A stretch of 64,000 bases of DNA from JAXLWB01 sp046328715 (GCA_046328715.1 JAXLWB010000043.1:1-64000); one strand, 5' to 3'. Positions 41,593 to 49,663 are shown, counted from the first letter of the stretch. The notes: generated by a model from the letters alone, not told the origin. A program made the numbers and translations.

Positions 41593-42018
41593 TCAGTACG
41601 AGGTCTGTGACGCGGAACCGGTTGCCTTAACCGGTGGCAGAGGTTCTTTGGCTTGGCTGATGTTTTGTGCGTTGAGGAAGGCCAGCGCGACCTGAGCAAC
41701 TTGAGCGGGCGCCAATTGCGAGGTGTCGATGCGCAAATCGGAGTGAGAGATGGCATGAGCCAGACGTTGTAATTCCTCCTGGCGGGCTGCTTCCGTCCAA
41801 TCGTTGTCAGGACGGCGTTCTTTTTGAGCAGCGAGGCTGACGTCGAGAAAGATCAGCACTTTGGGGAATTCAAACTGCTTCCACAGGTCAGGGACGTTGC
41901 TGTGTTCCTGGCTCACTGGCCGTGCGTCATAACCGGCATTGCGCAGCGCCTTGACGAGCGTGGATTTCCCGCCGCCGCTCACACCAACGACTTTAATTAT
42001 TGGAAGTTTGTTTGGCAT
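41593..42018 (-). CDS. P-loop NTPase, small kinase-like
   Basis: A 141-residue protein with a Walker A loop GVSGGGKST near the N-terminus (residues 11-19) and a short kinase-like fold (VLIFLDVSLAAQKERR would be the second strand and lid). Small adenylylsulfate-kinase-like or nucleoside-kinase-like ATPases look like this; the acceptor is unknown. The last 25 residues are Pro/Ala/Ser-rich. I use the ATG at 42018 because the upstream part comes from a word-repeat hairpin. It follows the SpoIIE-type phosphatase gene on the same strand. Confidence 0.75.
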   Translation of the reverse strand: MPNKLPIIKVVGVSGGGKSTLVKALRNAGYDARPVSQEHSNVPDLWKQFEFPKVLIFLDVSLAAQKERRPDNDWTEAARQEELQRLAHAISHSDLRIDTSQLAPAQVAQVALAFLNAQNISQAKEPLPPVKATGSASQTSY

Positions 42019-42022
42019 AGAG

Positions 42023-42105
42023 AACAGTGGAAAAGTTGCAAAGTTGCAGAGTGGCAGATTCAACAAAGGAATGACTTTTCAACCCTACTACTTTGTAACT
42101 TTGCT
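42023..42105. repeat. Inverted repeat of AAAGTTGCAGAGT words after the phosphatase gene
   Basis: The left arm AAAAGTTGCAAAGTTGCAGA (42031-42056 region) pairs imperfectly with CTACTACTTTGTAACTTTGC (42086-42105). The right arm includes the TAG stop of the phosphatase gene. It is the third site of this word family in the window. Confidence 0.75.
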
Positions 42106-42808
42106 ATATTGGAAAACGAATGGACATTCGCCGAGTCTTATCTTCGCTATCGGCAGGTGAAATCTTTACTACAACCACCGTCGCATCGTCGTGGGGGCGA
42201 TTTTGTTCGAGACGCATGGTCTCCTCAAGAATCGTATCTGCCAACCTCTGAGCACTATCTGCCGACAGATTGTGCGATGTGCAGACCAACTCAACCATAT
42301 CAAGCAGCTTGCCGCTGCGCTCGCCTGCTGACCAGACACCATCGGTTGCGATAACAACTGTTAGTCCCGCTTCAAGTGCGATTTCGTGGATGGCAGGTTT
42401 GGTATTGCGATGAATACCAACCGCCTCGCTCTCACTGTTGATCCACTGAACCCCTTCTGTATGATGAACGAATCCCGGAGCACGTGCGTTCCGACTCAGC
42501 ACTAATGTTTTCGTTACCAGATCGATGCTGACAATAAAGAGTTCGGCACTTACCTTGCCACCCCGTTCAGTGACTAAGTAATCATGGGTGGCGCGTGCAA
42601 CAGCGCCATCTCGTACTCCTTCGGCCAGGAGACTGATCGCCTTGCGGACGACCATGTTGCTGATTAGTTTGGCGCTGCGCCCACTGCGTTGCCCGTCAGC
42701 AACGACAATACTCAGCCCTCCGTGTGGTCGCTCGACCACCTCGACCGTATCGCCGCTCTCACTGCTGGCGTATTTATTAATCTTCGCTACTGCAACTTGG
42801 ACTTCCAT
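42104..42808 (-). CDS. SpoIIE/PP2C-type protein phosphatase
   Basis: Metal-dependent Ser/Thr phosphatase of 234 residues. Metal-binding aspartates are placed in VVADGQRSGRSAKLIS, VVIATDGVWSAGE and PHDDATVVVV, the three PP2C-like motifs. There is no sensor or receiver domain. It starts two bases after the stop of the XRE regulator gene, so the two are translated together; SpoIIE-type phosphatases usually control an anti-sigma pathway or a partner regulator, and the neighbour is the obvious candidate. Confidence 0.9.
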   Translation of the reverse strand: MEVQVAVAKINKYASSESGDTVEVVERPHGGLSIVVADGQRSGRSAKLISNMVVRKAISLLAEGVRDGAVARATHDYLVTERGGKVSAELFIVSIDLVTKTLVLSRNARAPGFVHHTEGVQWINSESEAVGIHRNTKPAIHEIALEAGLTVVIATDGVWSAGERSGKLLDMVELVCTSHNLSADSAQRLADTILEETMRLEQNRPHDDATVVVVKISPADSEDKTRRMSIRFPI

Positions 42809-42810
42809 GG

Positions 42811-43170
42811 CTAATCTAACTCAATCCCCAAAATATCGCCAACACTGACCCCATAACATGCCGCCAATTTGCGTAGTTCGTCTAGTGTGAGTCGTTGCTC
42901 TTTAAATTCAACATCGAAGAGCAGTTGGCGTGACAGCCCTGTTTGGTAATGAACCTCTTCGTAGCTGAGGCCATTGGCCGAGCGAAGTTGGCGCAATGTT
43001 TGAGCCACGCGACTGCGTGCAAGCTGACGGACTGCTGTGCGCGTCTTGTCAGTTGTCTCATCGACGACTTCAAGCACACGGCGCGGCTCGCCGCTCATGC
43101 GGCGCACGGTTTCTTGAAGGCGTCGGAGTATTGACTCAGATTCTTCGGAATCGGGACCAGATGAACTCAT
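42811..43170 (-). CDS. XRE family helix-turn-helix regulator
   Basis: A 119-residue DNA-binding protein. The first 55 residues are charged and probably helical (ESILRRLQETVRRMSGEPRR); a HTH_3 domain follows at about 57-117, with recognition helix SRQLLFDVEFKEQ and the usual tail LAACYGVSVGDILGI. It begins the two- or three-gene unit with the SpoIIE-type phosphatase. A near-perfect palindrome 20 bases upstream of its start is a likely self-operator. Confidence 0.9.
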   Translation of the reverse strand: MSSSGPDSEESESILRRLQETVRRMSGEPRRVLEVVDETTDKTRTAVRQLARSRVAQTLRQLRSANGLSYEEVHYQTGLSRQLLFDVEFKEQRLTLDELRKLAACYGVSVGDILGIELD

Positions 43171-43189
43171 AGCAATAATAATAGTTCAA

Positions 43190-43207
43190 TTGCTGGATAT
43201 TCAGCAA
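43190..43207. promoter_or_regulatory. Candidate operator palindrome for the XRE regulator
   Basis: TTGCTGGATATTCAGCAA is an 18-base palindrome with a single mismatch. It lies 20 bases before the XRE start codon and upstream of the divergent surface-protein gene, a position for autoregulation and possibly for control of both. Confidence 0.55.
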
Positions 43208-43464
43208 GACGATTGTCAGATTACAACGTTAAGTTATTCACTACAATGAGAGGAGCCGGGTCATGCTCATCATCGTATTTCATTCACTACTGCCCAATTC
43301 CGGGTCAATCCGTTCCAACTACTCATAATTTAGCCCAATTCCCGCAAGGCAGCCACTATTACCATATCCTATTGAGTCCGCAGTTTTATAAAGTCAGACT
43401 TGTCACTGTTTTGGATTTTGTTTCGTAAGTTTTGTTAATGTTGTTAAAACGAGGTTTAAATACC
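43208..43464. other. Divergent leader region
   Basis: No gene or strong repeat is visible between the palindrome and the start of the surface-protein gene. The stretch is AT-rich and probably holds the promoter of the plus-strand gene. Confidence 0.4.
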
Positions 43465-44436
43465 ATGAAACCCAGCGCTAATAACCCTACTCGCACAACG
43501 CATCCTGAAAATCATCTGTCCTCTACGTTTAGAATGAGTGACCATACTTACCGCGCTGCCGATCCGGTAGTTGCCAGATTGGCAGTTGCCAGTTGGGCAG
43601 TTGTAATGTCACTTCTGCTGCTCCTACTTACAGCACTTTTTGTCTCGGCAAAGGAGAATAGCATGTCCGATAGTATAGTAATTGAGCGCCGTCTCAGTAA
43701 TGCGTTTGTGCAATATAAGCTGGAGATCAAGCCGATTGCCGATCGACCTGACCAACCACCTGGTGAAACCCATTATATCGTTAAGGATCTATTTACTACC
43801 ATCAATGGCTCCTTTGACCCCTCTAGTGACGAAGGTTCGATTCCTCAATGGGCCCATGACACCTATTGGTCGGAGAATTTCCTAGAAGCTGGCTCCAATC
43901 ATCACCTCTTCGCGGCTGTGATCGGCTTGGATGGCAAATTGGTGAAAAACCATCCGGTTCGCTTTTGGTCAGATGGTTTTGACAAATTGGGTGATCCCAC
44001 TTATGCGGGCTATATCAACGAGGTGACAAAGGAGAGCTCCGGTTGGGCCAACAACCCATTGTGGAGTAGCAGTGCCTTTGATCCTGCCCAAGGCATCACT
44101 GGTCCATGGTGTTGGGCACCGGATGGTGCATCGGATGTGGTTTGTGGCGGTGGCTTGCCAAATGGTGCGGATCTCTCTACCTTTGTTGTTTGGCAAGCTG
44201 TACAGGGAGATGTTGTGATCGGTACCCCCACTGATCCCGCTCCGCCGACATCGCCTACTGATCCACCCACCCCCACCCCTGAAGTGACACCCACGCCCAA
44301 GATCACCCCTACTTTGCCTATTACCCGGCGGCTGGGGACATGGGTCGATGCGCTACGCCTGGAGATTAAACCACTTGCGGAACGGCCCGATACCGATCGC
44401 AAGCGCCTGAGCAAGAGGAGACGGTCTACCTGTTGA
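43465..44436 (+). CDS. Surface protein with duplicated domain of unknown function, 5' part
   Basis: The visible frame gives 323 residues. A hydrophobic segment at about 40-62 (WAVVMSLLLLLLTALFVSA) is a signal anchor. Domain copy 1 covers about residues 80-250 with landmarks KDLFTTINGSFDPSSDEGSI, HHLFAAVIGLDGKL, FWSDGF and GPWCW...VVCGGGLP, whose two cysteines may form a disulfide. A Pro/Thr linker (TPTPEVTPTPKITPT) follows, and a second copy begins (LRLEIKPLAERPD) before the frame ends in unrelated residues. The homologous continuation is in the next frame from about 44400. I know no function for this domain. Confidence 0.8.
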   Translation: MKPSANNPTRTTHPENHLSSTFRMSDHTYRAADPVVARLAVASWAVVMSLLLLLLTALFVSAKENSMSDSIVIERRLSNAFVQYKLEIKPIADRPDQPPGETHYIVKDLFTTINGSFDPSSDEGSIPQWAHDTYWSENFLEAGSNHHLFAAVIGLDGKLVKNHPVRFWSDGFDKLGDPTYAGYINEVTKESSGWANNPLWSSSAFDPAQGITGPWCWAPDGASDVVCGGGLPNGADLSTFVVWQAVQGDVVIGTPTDPAPPTSPTDPPTPTPEVTPTPKITPTLPITRRLGTWVDALRLEIKPLAERPDTDRKRLSKRRRSTC

Positions 44437-44942
44437 AGGATCTTTTTACGACCCACAATGGAAGTTGGGAACCTAGTGACCAGATGGGATCCATCGACAT
44501 GTGGGCACGCGACGCTTACCTGAAGGAACTGGGCGCGCCTGACTACTTTGATGACGCAGGGGCTGATCATCATCTCTTTGCGGCGGTTATTGGGCTAGAT
44601 GGTCAATTGCTGCGCAATACAGAGATCATCTTCTGGTCAGATGGGTACCTGAAGCTGGGCGATGAAGAATATACCGACTTTGCCTCTGCCTTCACTAAGG
44701 AACGTTCTGGCTGGGCCAATGTTGTGCTCGCCGAAAGTAGCTCCTATGCACCCGATCGCCTTGAACAAGGGCCCTGGTGCTGGATGCCCAAAGGCGCGGC
44801 TGATGTGGTCTGTGGCGGGGGACTTCCGCTCAAGAATCACATCTCGACCTTTGCCGTTTGGCAAGCGGTACCTCGATCAACGTTGCCACCGGTTCGCACC
44901 GACTTCAACGTCTTCTTGCCCTTTGTTACGAGCGGCAACTAA
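44433..44942 (+). pseudogene. 3' part of the duplicated-domain protein, displaced by a one-base frameshift
   Basis: This frame continues domain copy 2: KDLFTTHNGSWEPSDQMGSI, HHLFAAVIGLDGQL, FWSDGYLKLG, GPWCW...VVCGGGLP and FAVWQAV all match copy 1 position for position. It has no start of its own. The sequence near 44395-44412 would read in one frame if one base were added (for example AAGGCG for AAGCG), giving APEQEETVYLLKDL. The protein ends NVFLPFVTSGN, like the YLPLV-type ends of many secreted Chloroflexota proteins. It may be a real mutation, an assembly error or, less likely, programmed slippage. Confidence 0.75.
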
Positions 44943-44947
44943 GCGCA

Positions 44948-44987
44948 AGGAGGCAGGATGTAACACAAAATTTGCATCCTGCCTCCT
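44948..44987. terminator. Shared hairpin between convergent genes
   Basis: AGGAGGCAGGATG at 44948-44960 pairs perfectly with CATCCTGCCTCCT at 44975-44987. The loop contains AAAATTT, giving short T-rich stretches on both strands. It lies between the stop codons of the surface protein and the esterase, and its right arm touches the esterase stop. Confidence 0.75.
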
Positions 44988-45946
44988 CACATCCATTCAA
45001 GCAACTGTGCATAGACGCGGTCTACCTGTTGCTCAGGCTGTTCTGGATCGATCAGATCGTGGATCAACTTCCATTGCTCAGGGAAGGCGAGGCACTCCAG
45101 CTTTGCCCCGTGACCGCGCCAAGCGGCTGCCAGCAATTCTGCACCCCGGTTATTCACCGTCTCGTCGCAGGGATTGGTGATAAAGGTCACGGCTTTGGCT
45201 GCGGGCGCAGCCTTTTCTGCCTCTCTAAGTACTAAACTGGCAAGCCGCAACATTGCTGCCACGCTCCGTGTTGACCAGCGAGGCGAGGCATGCAACGGTT
45301 CGAGCTTGGCATCCTTGAGTTGCGGATCCCACCAAAGAAACTTGTCTGGCAATAGGGAAAGTGAATTGGCGTAGACGATTTGACGTGTCAAAGGCACTGC
45401 TTTCACTGCCAGCGCTGGTGAGACTAGTACTGCATGGTCCAACTCGCTACGATGCTGTGCCGCCCAGGCAGTCAACACTCCACCCAGAGAGAAGCCAAAA
45501 AGCGTTATCTCTTTGCCAAGACCACACAGAATATCAACCACTTGACTGGTATGTTGAATCAATTCGGCGACACCGAGTTTGCCCTGCTTGGGCGAAAGCC
45601 GATCGGCAAACCCATGTTTGGGTAACCGCGGAAGATAGACATTGTAGCCGCGCTCGAAAAAGTGCGGTGCCAGTTGACTAAATTGATAGGGACAATTCGT
45701 GTAGCCATGAATAAAGGCAATTGCCCGTTCGGTTTGCTCCCCATGGGTAAGCAGGCGTGGATGACAGCGGTCGTGCAGGGCGTCGTCATGCCGGGCTAGC
45801 GCATCAAAACGATTGAGGGCTTCGTCGTAGTTCTTTGCCGGTTGCGCATTCGGGATCGTGCGCAGCGGGTAGGCACGGGTCAACTGGTATGCGCCCAGCG
45901 TAGCGACACCGGTGGCCAGAAGTACGTTACGGAGCATCCTTGCCAT
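44987..45946 (-). CDS. Alpha/beta hydrolase, carboxylesterase or lysophospholipase-like
   Basis: Hydrolase of 319 residues. The nucleophile Ser is in GFSLGG, the oxyanion region in FIHGYTNCP and the catalytic His in the C-terminal KLIHDLID; the acid is probably Asp in NPCDETV. A hydrophobic N-terminus (MARMLRNVLLATGVATLGAY) may be a signal anchor. The start at 45946 lies four bases after the stop of the LCP gene, so the two genes are likely coupled. Related Est30-type enzymes cleave small esters; action at the envelope would suit the neighbour. Confidence 0.88.
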   Translation of the reverse strand: MARMLRNVLLATGVATLGAYQLTRAYPLRTIPNAQPAKNYDEALNRFDALARHDDALHDRCHPRLLTHGEQTERAIAFIHGYTNCPYQFSQLAPHFFERGYNVYLPRLPKHGFADRLSPKQGKLGVAELIQHTSQVVDILCGLGKEITLFGFSLGGVLTAWAAQHRSELDHAVLVSPALAVKAVPLTRQIVYANSLSLLPDKFLWWDPQLKDAKLEPLHASPRWSTRSVAAMLRLASLVLREAEKAAPAAKAVTFITNPCDETVNNRGAELLAAAWRGHGAKLECLAFPEQWKLIHDLIDPEQPEQQVDRVYAQLLEWM

Positions 45947-45950
45947 AGAC

Positions 45951-47411
45951 CTACTGTCCCGCAATTCCTAGTTGTGCGAGCAAGTCTCGCCCTACAATGA
46001 CCTTGACATCCACGGCTTCTTTTTGAGAAAGGCCGGGGAAATTGTTCAAATTCGGTTGCAGCTTCAGATCCGAGTTCATCTTTTTGAGGATCGTATCCGG
46101 TGCGCCGTAGTTTACAACCAGCGTCTCGGCATAATCATCACGATCTGCGTCGTTGATCGAAACTACATTCCAACCTCGTTGTCGTAGGAGATCACGAGTC
46201 GCTGCTGCAACGCCAGCTTGGTCTGTCCCGTTTAGCACCTCAACTCGTACCCAGCTAGAGTCTACATTGCCATCGGCACTGCTTTCCGTGGTCAGCTTTG
46301 CAAAGTAACGATTGACTGCGACGCGTACCTCACTTGGCTTGGGGATCAAAATCCACTGACCGATCGAATTGTAGTCCTCAGTGCCGTAACGCTTGTCGAT
46401 CACCTCTTGTTGAATGCCCTGAAGGTTGTTCTGCCGTAAATAGTTGGCATAGCTGACCATCATAGGCAATTCACCCCAAAGATTGGTCTGTACACTTTTA
46501 CCAAGGGTGCTCAACATTGAAGGCAGGTTGCTGATTAAGGTCGGGAACATGTCACGTCGGCGGATCTTGTCAAAGACTGCCCGGATCACATCCTGTTGGC
46601 GGCGTTGACGGCCATAATCATCGTCTACGTGGCGGGTGCGGGCGTACTTCAACGCTGTCTCTCCATCCAGGTGTTGAGAGCCAGCATCAAGATGAAAGGT
46701 CTCAATGCCGTAATCTGCGGTTGGATATTCTTCGTCGTGAATGGTTTTGGGCACGTTGATGTCAATGCCGCCGATCATGTCAACAATTTGTACGAAGCTG
46801 TCAAAGTTGATGCGGATGTAATAGGGAATCGACTGCCCGATCATGCTGCTGATCGTATCCATCAAGAGTTGCGGACCCCCGCCGGAATAGCCGTTCCGTT
46901 CGCCCATACCGTAAATCGTATTGATTTTTTCCTTTTCACCCAAGGCTGGCACGTTGACCCAAAGATCGCGTGAAAAGGAGAGCATCCCTGCCTGCTGGGT
47001 AGCTGGATCGAGCGTCAACAAAATCAAGGTATCGGTGTTGGCTGAGCCGTATTCCTGAGGGCGTTCGTCCGTACCCATCAGCAGCACATTGATCGGCTGC
47101 AATGCCACGGTTGAAACTTCGTTTGGGTCGGCGCTTTCTGCGACTGGCACATCCCCAACCTGGCTGGTAGTCTGGCTTCCCAAGGTATGATTGCCCAGCA
47201 GGGTGATCGACGGAAGAACCATCGACTGTAGAACACGATGGCGCGCCCAGTTGTAACCAGCATAGCTACTCCAGGCAGCGACAAGTAGGATAAGGACTGA
47301 ATAGAGAATGACAACTCGCACAGCAAAGCGCTGTTGCGGTGGAGGAGTGGATGGTTGTCGGGTCAGTACCGGGACTGGCCGCCGTGGTTGTGATGATTGT
47401 TGTCCGATCAT
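45951..47411 (-). CDS. LytR-CpsA-Psr (LCP) family protein
   Basis: Membrane-anchored enzyme of 486 residues that transfers a lipid-linked glycopolymer onto the cell wall or onto proteins. A Pro-rich cytoplasmic tail of about 25 residues precedes one membrane helix (FAVRVVILYSVLILLVAAW). The LCP domain follows, with NVLLMGTDERP, SFSRDLWVNVP, KINTIYGMG and YARTRHVDDDYGRQRRQQ as conserved motifs. A LytR_C domain (VRVEVLNGTDQAGVA) closes the protein. The frame opens at a TTG at 47423, but the ATG at 47411 is the better start. It is followed by the esterase. Confidence 0.95.
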   Translation of the reverse strand: MIGQQSSQPRRPVPVLTRQPSTPPPQQRFAVRVVILYSVLILLVAAWSSYAGYNWARHRVLQSMVLPSITLLGNHTLGSQTTSQVGDVPVAESADPNEVSTVALQPINVLLMGTDERPQEYGSANTDTLILLTLDPATQQAGMLSFSRDLWVNVPALGEKEKINTIYGMGERNGYSGGGPQLLMDTISSMIGQSIPYYIRINFDSFVQIVDMIGGIDINVPKTIHDEEYPTADYGIETFHLDAGSQHLDGETALKYARTRHVDDDYGRQRRQQDVIRAVFDKIRRRDMFPTLISNLPSMLSTLGKSVQTNLWGELPMMVSYANYLRQNNLQGIQQEVIDKRYGTEDYNSIGQWILIPKPSEVRVAVNRYFAKLTTESSADGNVDSSWVRVEVLNGTDQAGVAAATRDLLRQRGWNVVSINDADRDDYAETLVVNYGAPDTILKKMNSDLKLQPNLNNFPGLSQKEAVDVKVIVGRDLLAQLGIAGQ

Positions 47412-47484
47412 ATTTGTAAGCAACGATTATAGCATATATTTTGTTCCACGGGAGAAACTTTTGCCTGCAAGGAGAATAAAACGA

Positions 47485-47535
47485 AAGGGATGACATGAAA
47501 TCTGCATCCTGTCATCCCTTGATCTTGTCATCCTG
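47485..47535. repeat. Inverted repeat of TGTCATCC words
   Basis: AAGGGATGACA at 47485-47495 pairs perfectly with TGTCATCCCTT at 47510-47520, and further copies (CTTGTCATCCTGTCA) follow to 47538. It lies between the FAD-protein stop and the LCP start. The word TGTCATCC recurs at 53624-53645 and 56364-56398. Confidence 0.7.
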
Positions 47536-47541
47536 TCAGAC

Positions 47542-48972
47542 TTATCCCTGAGGTGCAGAGGCTAATTCGTGCAAGGGTGGTGAGGTGTGTGTGCTGGGGT
47601 TATTATTGAAGCGCGAGGTGAACTTGTGACTGAGCACCTTGAAGATCATCTTGGGTGAAAACATGGCAGTCGGTGGTGTAACCAGATGGGCGACTGACCA
47701 GAAAAGCTGCGCAACTTCCGGGTCAGTGGCCAGCAGTTGCTGCAACTGGCCGACGTAGGCATGCATCACCCGCAAAGAACCGCTCCGTTGCCCCGTGGTT
47801 CCCGGCCAGCGAAAATCTTCGCCGGTTGCCAGTGCCCAGGCGATCTGATTGTTCTTTGCCAACTGCTTCTGAAAGTGCGAGGTCATACCCTGCAATGTTT
47901 GGCGGTTACGATAGCTCTGTAAAGTATGCTGCAAGGTCAGTGCGCCCAATGCACCCATCGTCATCCCTTGACCATAAACTGGATTGAAGGCGCAGACTGC
48001 ATCACCCAACGCCACGACACCATCGGGTAGCTTGGCCGTTTCATAATGGTGCCAGCAGTTGTCTGTGCGCTGGTAGCCGTAGATCGAAGTCAGTGGACGT
48101 GCATCTTTTACAACTTCGTATAGATAGGGCGTGGCTAGGCTTTTCATAAACTCCGTAAAGCCGGCTTCATCGGTTGGCGGATAGTCGCTATTGTAGCCAG
48201 AGAGAGTAACGACCCAACGGTTGCCCTCGGTGGCCAACACCACACCACCCCGTGGAAGATGGGGCGGACGCGCCGCAACCAGGACTCCTTTCCAATCCGC
48301 TTTGAAGCCTGTTGGTTTCTCGTACCAACGCGTGGCATAGCCCAGGCTGCTCGATACAGTCGATTCTTGAATCTGGGGGAAGCCCAATTCCTCTAACCAC
48401 TGTGGCAAGCGCGAGGTGCGTCCACTGGCATCCACAATCAAATCGGCCTCAAGCATGTCTGACTTGGTTCCTACTTCGGGGATGTTGAGGTAGGTAACGT
48501 TGGCTCCGATCACTCGGTCACGTTCGGGCGACAAGATCAGCTCCTCGACTCGACATTCACTTTGAAAGCGTACATTCGCAATCTGCTGTACTCGACTGCG
48601 CACTAACCACTCTAGCAACTCGCGGCTACAGCCATAGCTCTGTAAGTTAGAATGTTGAGGTGCGGCCCAGCCTGCTGCACTGTAGAGGCGACCTTCCTGG
48701 GACCAATCTATCAAAACGGCACCCTTGGCGCGTAATGTATCTTCTATACCTGGAAAAAGTTGATCGAGAATCTGTTGACCACGGGTGAGCAGAACATGCG
48801 CGTGTTTTGCCTGCGGGATACCTCGTCGTGCAACCGGTGCCGTTGGCAGCAAATCTCGCTCCAAGATCGTAACTTCTTCAAAGAAATCGCTCAGAATGCG
48901 TGCAGCGAAAAGACCCGTCATGCTGCCGCCGATCACAATGGCGCGTTGAAAAGAGTGATTCGGTGTGTTCAT
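47542..48972 (-). CDS. FAD-dependent monooxygenase/epoxidase-like oxidoreductase
   Basis: Flavoprotein of 476 residues. The N-terminal FAD loop is VIGGSMTGLFAARIL (residues 11-25), and the second FAD motif is ALGDAVCAFNPVYGQGMT near residue 300, both typical of aromatic hydroxylases, halogenases and squalene epoxidases. The substrate is unknown. AAGGAAC precedes the ATG at 48972 by four bases; the longer open frame is not needed. It is the upstream neighbour of the LCP gene with a word-repeat hairpin between, so co-transcription is uncertain. Confidence 0.9.
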   Translation of the reverse strand: MNTPNHSFQRAIVIGGSMTGLFAARILSDFFEEVTILERDLLPTAPVARRGIPQAKHAHVLLTRGQQILDQLFPGIEDTLRAKGAVLIDWSQEGRLYSAAGWAAPQHSNLQSYGCSRELLEWLVRSRVQQIANVRFQSECRVEELILSPERDRVIGANVTYLNIPEVGTKSDMLEADLIVDASGRTSRLPQWLEELGFPQIQESTVSSSLGYATRWYEKPTGFKADWKGVLVAARPPHLPRGGVVLATEGNRWVVTLSGYNSDYPPTDEAGFTEFMKSLATPYLYEVVKDARPLTSIYGYQRTDNCWHHYETAKLPDGVVALGDAVCAFNPVYGQGMTMGALGALTLQHTLQSYRNRQTLQGMTSHFQKQLAKNNQIAWALATGEDFRWPGTTGQRSGSLRVMHAYVGQLQQLLATDPEVAQLFWSVAHLVTPPTAMFSPKMIFKVLSHKFTSRFNNNPSTHTSPPLHELASAPQG

Positions 48973-48990
48973 AAAGTTCCTTATATCGTT

Positions 48991-49128
48991 AAGCATCCCT
49001 CCCTAGCCCTCAAACCTGCTCTAGGGAAGGAATTGTTACAGGAAGGATGTTGTTTGTTTGACAGAAGAAAAGACCTCATTCGCCCCTTCACTGTTTTCCT
49101 CCCTGTTTGGGCGGGCTAGGAGGGGCTT
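48991..49128. repeat. Inverted-repeat element of the CCCTAACCCTCCC family
   Basis: Left arm 48991-49030 and right arm 49098-49128 pair imperfectly. The interior (CTGCTCTAGGGAAGGAATTG and on) is alignable with 16026-16126, including AGGGAAGGAA, GGAAGGAT and CCCTTCACTG blocks in the same order. It is thus a dispersed repeat of about 130 bases, present at least twice, plus a short version at 28036-28082. Confidence 0.75.
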
Positions 49129-49409
49129 TACCGGTAGACCTGAACCGCTTGTGTATGTGGCGGCGGCAGTATAGGCGCTGGTTGCTGCACGTCGGCAAAA
49201 TGCTTGCGAGCTTCTTGCACCTCTTCTGGGGAGAGAAAGAAGATCTCTGCGGCATGCTCCAACAGACCTGAATCCACCATCGCTTGACCGATTTCCAAGA
49301 GTCGCTGCCGAAGCAAGCGTGTCCCTGCCACATCAAATTGAACGCGTCGCCATTCTGCCTTTAGAGAGAGGTTTTTAGGCCTGTAGGCTGATCGGGATGA
49401 GATGTTCAT
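49128..49409 (-). CDS. Small protein with PEP-synthase-like linker motif
   Basis: A 93-residue protein. Its centre (RLLEIGQAMVDSGLLEHAAE followed by IFFLSPEEVQEA) closely resembles the segment just before the phosphohistidine domain in phosphoenolpyruvate-utilising enzymes, where the pattern is G..L...G.L...DDIFFLT.DEL. Here it stands alone, without any PEP-utiliser catalytic part. The tail is Pro-rich. GGAGAAGCT precedes the ATG at 49409. It may be an assembly or regulatory fragment; the function is unknown. Confidence 0.7.
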   Translation of the reverse strand: MNISSRSAYRPKNLSLKAEWRRVQFDVAGTRLLRQRLLEIGQAMVDSGLLEHAAEIFFLSPEEVQEARKHFADVQQPAPILPPPHTQAVQVYR

Positions 49410-49663
49410 AGCTTCTCCAAACAATCGTAATGATACCCCCACGGTTTCCTTTGTTGTATCTATAGTATATACAACGCAAAAAGCCGAATTCTAGTTCACT
49501 TTTTATTCACTTTGTGTTCAAAGTAGTAGTGCTACTGTAGAGGAAGCGTAGGCGATTTGACGCGGGCTGTGAAGCATGGTTCGTGAAGCAAGATGCGTGA
49601 TATGCAATGCGTGAATTTGCGATAGCACTTCACACATCACACATCACACATCATTGGGAGTTT
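49410..49663. repeat. Intergenic gap with CACATCA words
   Basis: Contains GTGAAGCA/GATGCGTGAT/AATGCGTGAA words at 49569-49615 and a tandem CACATCA array at 49631-49653; TGTGAAG (49569-49575) pairs with CTTCACA (49628-49634). The array begins a few bases after the isomerase stop codon on the minus strand. The rest (49410-49560) is AT-rich and presumably holds the promoter of the small protein. Confidence 0.65.

Noticed and set aside
44395..44412. Programmed -1 frameshift in the duplicated-domain gene
   Set aside because: No slippery heptamer or following stem was found; a missing base explains it more simply.
49631..49653. CACATCA tandem repeat as a CRISPR or minisatellite locus
   Set aside because: Only about three short copies without spacers; it fits the intergenic word-repeat pattern.
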